Source: Kutzneria buriramensis
Lineage (GTDB): Bacteria; Actinomycetota; Actinomycetes; Mycobacteriales; Pseudonocardiaceae
Direction: 5' to 3'
Assembly (NCBI RefSeq): GCF_003387475.1
Contig: NZ_QUNO01000035.1
Coordinates: 1 to 63,505, forward strand
DNA length: 63,505 bases
This document shows, in pieces, positions 60,202-63,505 of this stretch (positions within the stretch are counted from its first letter, which is position 1; each line of letters begins with the position of its first letter). A program made the position numbers and the translations under genes. The notes beneath the pieces were generated by a model. The model saw only the letters and a program-made list of their open reading frames with translations, was not told where the DNA came from and did not search any database.

Positions 60202-60567
60202 TCACCCCGTCAGACGCGAAAACGGGGGGTCGATGCGGGGGTCGTGGATGCCGAACCAGCCCGCGACCAGGGAGAACACGCCGAGCAGCCAGAGGGTGGC
60301 GAGGACGACGAGGCCGGTGGCGGCGAGCACGAGCAGCCGGAGCGGCAGGGGCTGGCGGCGAAGCCAGGCGGTCCACTGGTCGTAGCGGGCCCGGGCGAAG
60401 GCCAGTACGCGGCCGGCCCAGGCGAATTCGGTGGCGAGAATGGCGAGCCCGGCGAAGACGACGAGCCACCCGGGCCCGGGATACGGGATGAGCACGATGC
60501 CGAGCGCCAGCACGGCGCCGCCACCCAGGGCGATGCCGACGCGGCGGACGGTGCGGAGCGGGCTCAG
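60202..60567 (-). CDS. TIGR02611-family (PGPGW) membrane protein
   Basis: The hydrophobic protein has LGIVLIPYPGPGWLVVFAGL and AILATEFAWAGRVLAFARAR, the hallmark of the PGPGW/TIGR02611 family, then a second hydrophobic pair (LLVLAATGLVVLATLWLLGVF). No ATG or GTG is available in frame before the conserved part. A CTG overlapping the anti-sigma stop (CTGA) is the best start, giving 121 residues. Members of this family are often encoded beside ssg-like genes in actinomycetes. Role unknown. Confidence 0.7.
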   Translation of the reverse strand: MSPLRTVRRVGIALGGGAVLALGIVLIPYPGPGWLVVFAGLAILATEFAWAGRVLAFARARYDQWTAWLRRQPLPLRLLVLAATGLVVLATLWLLGVFSLVAGWFGIHDPRIDPPFSRLTG

Positions 60568-61358
60568 CTGGTCACCTGACCACTGGCGACGACGTCGGAG
60601 GGCTTGGCGGGCAGCGCCCGGCCGGGTTCGAGGGAGATGGCGAACTTCTGGTGCTGGGCGGCGGCGCTGTTCCAGCTGAGCAGCTGGGCGGCGGCGCTGC
60701 CGACGTCGAATGAGCTGAGGGCGATGGGCGTCCCGGTGCTGAGACCCCAGACGACGTAGATCTGGTCGGCGGCGTTGTTGGGGCGCAGCCCGAGCGGCAC
60801 GACGGCGGCGGACTGGGGCGACGAGAGCAGCACGGCGGCCTCCTGGCCGTCGGTCCCGCGCAGCACGGTCCGGTGCATGGTGGGGTCGCTGAGCACGGAG
60901 AGAACCTGCGCCTGGGTCTGCTGCTGCCCGTCGAGCCGGTTGACCTGCCAGCCGAGCACGCCGACGGCGACGGCAAGCAGCAGGACGACTGCGGCGGCGG
61001 ACAGCCGCATGACCCGGTTGCGGGGTCGCGGCAGCTGGACGATCTCGGCGGACCGGCCAGGCGCCTCGGACAGCGCGGAGCCGAGTCGGAATGGCAGCGG
61101 CTCGTACGCCTCCTGCGGTGTGCGTGCGACGGCGCGGAGCACCTTCTGACGCAGGCGTGCGGGCGGTTCCTCCTGTGACACCGATCCGCCCAGCAGCGCG
61201 GTGACCTGTTCGGTGGATCGCACGATCTCCTGGCACACCGCACAGGAAGGCAGGTGCGCGCGCAGCACGTGGTCGTCGTCGGGCTCCAGCGCGCGCAGCG
61301 CAAAGCCGACGGCCAGTTCCTCGTTCGGGCAGCGCCCGTCTCCTCGCGCGGCGTTCAC
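60564..61358 (-). CDS. Anti-sigma factor, RskA-like
   Basis: The 264-residue protein starts at a GTG overlapping the sigma stop. Its N-terminal zinc anti-sigma domain has LRAHLPSCAVCQEIV (HxxxCxxC). A single membrane helix follows at about 115-135 (LSAAAVVLLLAVAVGVLGWQ). The extracytoplasmic part (DQIYVVWGLSTGTPIAL, QHQKFAISLEPG) matches the RskA C-terminal domain. It should hold the co-encoded sigma factor inactive until proteolysis. Confidence 0.88.
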   Translation of the reverse strand: MNAARGDGRCPNEELAVGFALRALEPDDDHVLRAHLPSCAVCQEIVRSTEQVTALLGGSVSQEEPPARLRQKVLRAVARTPQEAYEPLPFRLGSALSEAPGRSAEIVQLPRPRNRVMRLSAAAVVLLLAVAVGVLGWQVNRLDGQQQTQAQVLSVLSDPTMHRTVLRGTDGQEAAVLLSSPQSAAVVPLGLRPNNAADQIYVVWGLSTGTPIALSSFDVGSAAAQLLSWNSAAAQHQKFAISLEPGRALPAKPSDVVASGQVTS

Positions 61359-62020
61359 CGCTGCACCCCCGTCCGCCTGCCGGCAGCCCCGTCGACGTCG
61401 CCCAGCAGCGACGACAGCAGGCCACGCAGCCGTCTGATCCCGGCGAAGGTGCGCGACTTGACGGTGCCGAGTGGCAGCCCGGTCAGCGCGGACACCTCGC
61501 ACTGGGTGTAGCCACCGAAGTAGGCGAGCGCGATCACCTCGCGCTGCTCGTCGGGCAGCCGCCCGAGCGCCTCCCGCACCTGGCCGCCGACGACGCCGAC
61601 CAGCGCCTGGTCGTCGGCGCCGGGACCGGGCGGCACGAGCCGTTCGGCGACCTCGTCGACGCCGGGCACCGTCCGCCTGCGCTGCACGGCTTCCCGCCGC
61701 ACGGCGTCGACGGCCCGGTGGTGCACCAGCGTGAGCAGCCAACTGGCGAAGGTGCCGCGGCCAGGGTCGAAGCGGCCGGGTGTTCGCCACACCGCGAGGA
61801 ACGCCTCCTGCACGACGTCCTCGGCGAACTCAGCGTCCACGCACACCCGGCGAGCCAGCGAGTAGGCCTGGCGGCAGTACCGGTCGTAGAGGTCGGCGAA
61901 GGCCGACGGGTCGCCGCCGGCGACCCGGCGGAGCAGCTCTGCGTCGGACGGGCCGGCCGCGGCGGACCTGGCCGGTGGGACGGGCGCGTCAGCCACCACG
62001 GAAATCCTCACGTCCAACAT
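61355..62020 (-). CDS. ECF sigma factor, SigK-like
   Basis: The 221-residue protein has region 2 (DAELLRRVAGGDPSAFADLYDR, then FAEDVVQEAFLAVWRTPGRF) and region 4 (ALGRLPDEQREVIALAYFGG, GLPLGTVKSRTFAGIRRLR). It is co-translated with its anti-sigma factor (GTGA overlap). Pairing with an RskA-like membrane partner puts it in the SigK group of ECF factors. Such pairs are usually autoregulated; the promoter lies right of 62020. Confidence 0.9.
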   Translation of the reverse strand: MLDVRISVVADAPVPPARSAAAGPSDAELLRRVAGGDPSAFADLYDRYCRQAYSLARRVCVDAEFAEDVVQEAFLAVWRTPGRFDPGRGTFASWLLTLVHHRAVDAVRREAVQRRRTVPGVDEVAERLVPPGPGADDQALVGVVGGQVREALGRLPDEQREVIALAYFGGYTQCEVSALTGLPLGTVKSRTFAGIRRLRGLLSSLLGDVDGAAGRRTGVQR

Positions 62021-62239
62021 TCGCGCAACATGCGGTACCGGGTTCAGGTTAAACCCAGCAAGATGGGGATCGCCGAAGAGCAGGCGTGACGGAGTGTAGT
62101 CAGCCGGTCGCCCAGGGACACAACCCTGGCCCGGACGGGTGAAGTAGGTCCCCTCCGCGAGCGGTGTTCCTCACTTCGGCGTCACAACTGAGGAGCTCGG
62201 TCGTTTCCTGGCCGGGAAGGGAGCAGAAGGGTAACGACG

Positions 62240-62665
62240 ATGCGCAACGACCACGTGACGCTCCGCTCTACCGCGGTGTTCGACCTGCTCGCCCCGCGCA
62301 CTCCCGCGGTGCCCGTGCAGGTGGAGCTCCGCTACGACACCCGCGACCCGTACGCCGTGGTCGCCGCCTTCCGCACCGGGCGCGCCGGCTGGGTCGAGTG
62401 GGTCTACGCCCGCGACCTGCTCGCCGACGGCCTGATCGCCGAGGCCGGGGACGGCGACGTCCGGATCAAGCCGGCCACCGACGACCCCGAGGTCGTGGTG
62501 ATCGAGCTGAACTCGCCGTCCGGGCACGCCACCTTCGAGGCCGCCTCCGAGGAGCTCGCCGATTTCCTCGACAGAACCTACGACGTGGTCGTGCCGGGCA
62601 ACGAACACCTCTGGGTCAACGTCGACCAGGCGCTCACCCACCTGATCTCCAACGACATGAGCTGA
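62240..62665 (+). CDS. SsgA-like sporulation/cell-division regulator (SALP, SsgB-like)
   Basis: The 141-residue protein has the SALP fold: VPVQVELRYDTRDPYAVVAA, GWVEWVYARDLLADGL, GDVRIKPATDDPEVVVIELN and GHATFEAASEELADFLDRT. SALPs recruit the division machinery in sporulating actinomycetes; the SsgB type positions FtsZ. Overall length and a complete N-terminus fit SsgB, but the exact member cannot be fixed by eye. AGAAGG lies upstream of the ATG. It marks a filamentous host. Confidence 0.88.
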   Translation: MRNDHVTLRSTAVFDLLAPRTPAVPVQVELRYDTRDPYAVVAAFRTGRAGWVEWVYARDLLADGLIAEAGDGDVRIKPATDDPEVVVIELNSPSGHATFEAASEELADFLDRTYDVVVPGNEHLWVNVDQALTHLISNDMS

Positions 62666-62830
62666 TCTCGCCGACACCGCCCATGACCTGCGGCGATGCC
62701 GTCAACCGACCCCCGATTTGATCCAGAGCGGGGCCATCGGATAAGGTTTCACCAGCACCACGGAGGACGGATCACAACCGGAAGTTGAACCGCGGGGTTC
62801 ACCAACGGAGATCCACTCCCGAAGTCGCAT

Positions 62831-62903
62831 GCGGACGTAGCGCAGTTGGTAGCGCATCACCTTGCCAAGGTGAGGGTCGCGAGTTCGAGTCTCGTCGTCC
62901 GCT
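62831..62903 (+). tRNA. tRNA-Gly(GCC)
   Basis: The 73-base gene starts GCGGACGTAGCGCAG. The anticodon stem is CACCT/AGGTG with anticodon GCC in its loop, the T arm is CGAGTTCGAGTCTCG, and the acceptor GCGGACG pairs with CGTCCGC. It is first in a cluster of three. Confidence 0.95.
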
Positions 62904-62960
62904 CGGGTAACGGCCCCTCGTCATTCGGGTCGAAGTTCTCGGAGTACCATCCGGGAAAAC

Positions 62961-63032
62961 GGCGGAGTGGCCGAGTGGCTTAGGCAAGGGCCTGCAAAGC
63001 CCTGTACACGGGTTCGATTCCCGTCTCCGCCT
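62961..63032 (+). tRNA. tRNA-Cys(GCA)
   Basis: The 72-base gene starts GGCGGAGTGGCCGAG. The anticodon loop CTGCAAA gives GCA, the T arm is CGGGTTCGATTCCCG, and the acceptor GGCGGAG pairs with CTCCGCC. It is 57 bases after tRNA-Gly and one base before tRNA-Val. Confidence 0.95.
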
Positions 63033-63033
63033 C

Positions 63034-63105
<72 letters not shown>

Positions 63106-63127
63106 CCAGCATGTTTTAGCTGGTCAG

Positions 63128-63164
63128 ACGGCTGATCAACGATCTTCGTTGATCAGCCGTTTTG
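63128..63164 (+). terminator. Strong rho-independent-like terminator after the tRNA cluster
   Basis: Perfect 15-base arms ACGGCTGATCAACGA and TCGTTGATCAGCCGT enclose a TCT loop, followed by TTTTG. It is placed 23 bases after tRNA-Val(GAC). Confidence 0.85.
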
Positions 63165-63317
63165 CGTTGCGGGGAGCATCTGGGGAGCACGCCGTCCTGA
63201 CCACACCCGCGTTTCGGTAGTGGTCATGCGATCAGCTCGGTGTGCGCCTGGTGGGTGCTCCAGGTCCACGTGCTGTACTGCTCGCTGGAGGACGACGAGG
63301 ATCTCGGTTGGGCGGCC

Positions 63318-63505
<188 letters not shown>

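Noticed and set aside
61470-61790. N-terminal extension of the anti-sigma factor to 408 residues
   Set aside because: It overlaps the sigma gene antiparallel in quality (low-complexity Arg/Ala), and the GTG at 61358 overlaps the sigma stop as expected for the pair.

Overview
The window is high-GC actinomycete DNA, most likely from a filamentous member of the Pseudonocardiaceae (Saccharothrix/Lentzea/Amycolatopsis-like). This rests on GTG starts, GTGA/ATGA gene overlaps, an SsgA-like sporulation protein, a SigK/RskA-like sigma/anti-sigma pair, and a prim-pol type actinomycete integrative and conjugative element (AICE). Both window edges are inverted copies of the 3' end of one DDE-integrase IS family, so the window looks like an assembly contig broken at repeats.

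Layout. (1) 0-2 kb: solo IS ends, a truncated DUF4240 gene and one intact IS with terminal inverted repeats. (2) 2-19 kb: a polymorphic-toxin region. It holds a 3568-residue secreted Rhs/YD-repeat protein with LamG domains, a HINT domain and a C-terminal toxin, a tightly coupled putative immunity gene, a SMI1/KNR4 gene, HEAT/LRV repeat proteins (one broken at a G10 tract) and several hypothetical genes. (3) 19.3-22.3 kb: relic of an older integrative element, with a short inactive-type prokaryotic Argonaute, the C-terminal stub of its upstream partner, a 5'-truncated tyrosine integrase, and a 46-bp copy of the 3' part of tRNA-Val(CAC). (4) 22.23-60.13 kb: an AICE of about 37.9 kb bounded by perfect 46-bp direct repeats, the right one inside the intact tRNA-Val(CAC) gene. 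(5) 60.1-63.1 kb: chromosomal backbone with a TIGR02611 protein, the anti-sigma/sigma pair, an SsgA-like regulator and tRNA-Gly, tRNA-Cys and tRNA-Val(GAC). (6) 63.1 kb to the end: terminator and IS relic.

Within the AICE, the right half is the element backbone. In order it has a long run of small overlapping genes and membrane (Spd-like) proteins, an FtsK/TraB-like transfer protein that lacks a Walker A motif, SSB, a GGDEF protein, an M41-like HExxH protein, prim-pol, a C5 DNA methyltransferase, a DUF3987 protein, a nested inverted repeat of GCCGCA-rich iterons (candidate origin), a zinc protein, excisionase and integrase. The control genes are an XRE-type regulator with a Nudix hydrolase (like the pSAM2 Pif/Pra logic) and an HTH-sensor/PP2C operon facing the backbone promoter.

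The left half (22.3-34.6 kb) plus the 37.9-42.0 kb stretch looks like defence or conflict cargo. It includes two paralogous NLR-like STAND ATPases with a shared short N-terminal glycine-rich motif resembling amyloid/RHIM-type signalling motifs, a 40-residue hydrophobic peptide gene between them, a Cys-cluster protein with a C-terminal HEPN motif, a PIN_8 nuclease, and a membrane-anchored P-loop/TPR protein. The HEPN and PIN genes are visibly AT-richer than their neighbours, which suggests recent transfer. All functions here are read from sequence motifs by eye; no database search was possible.
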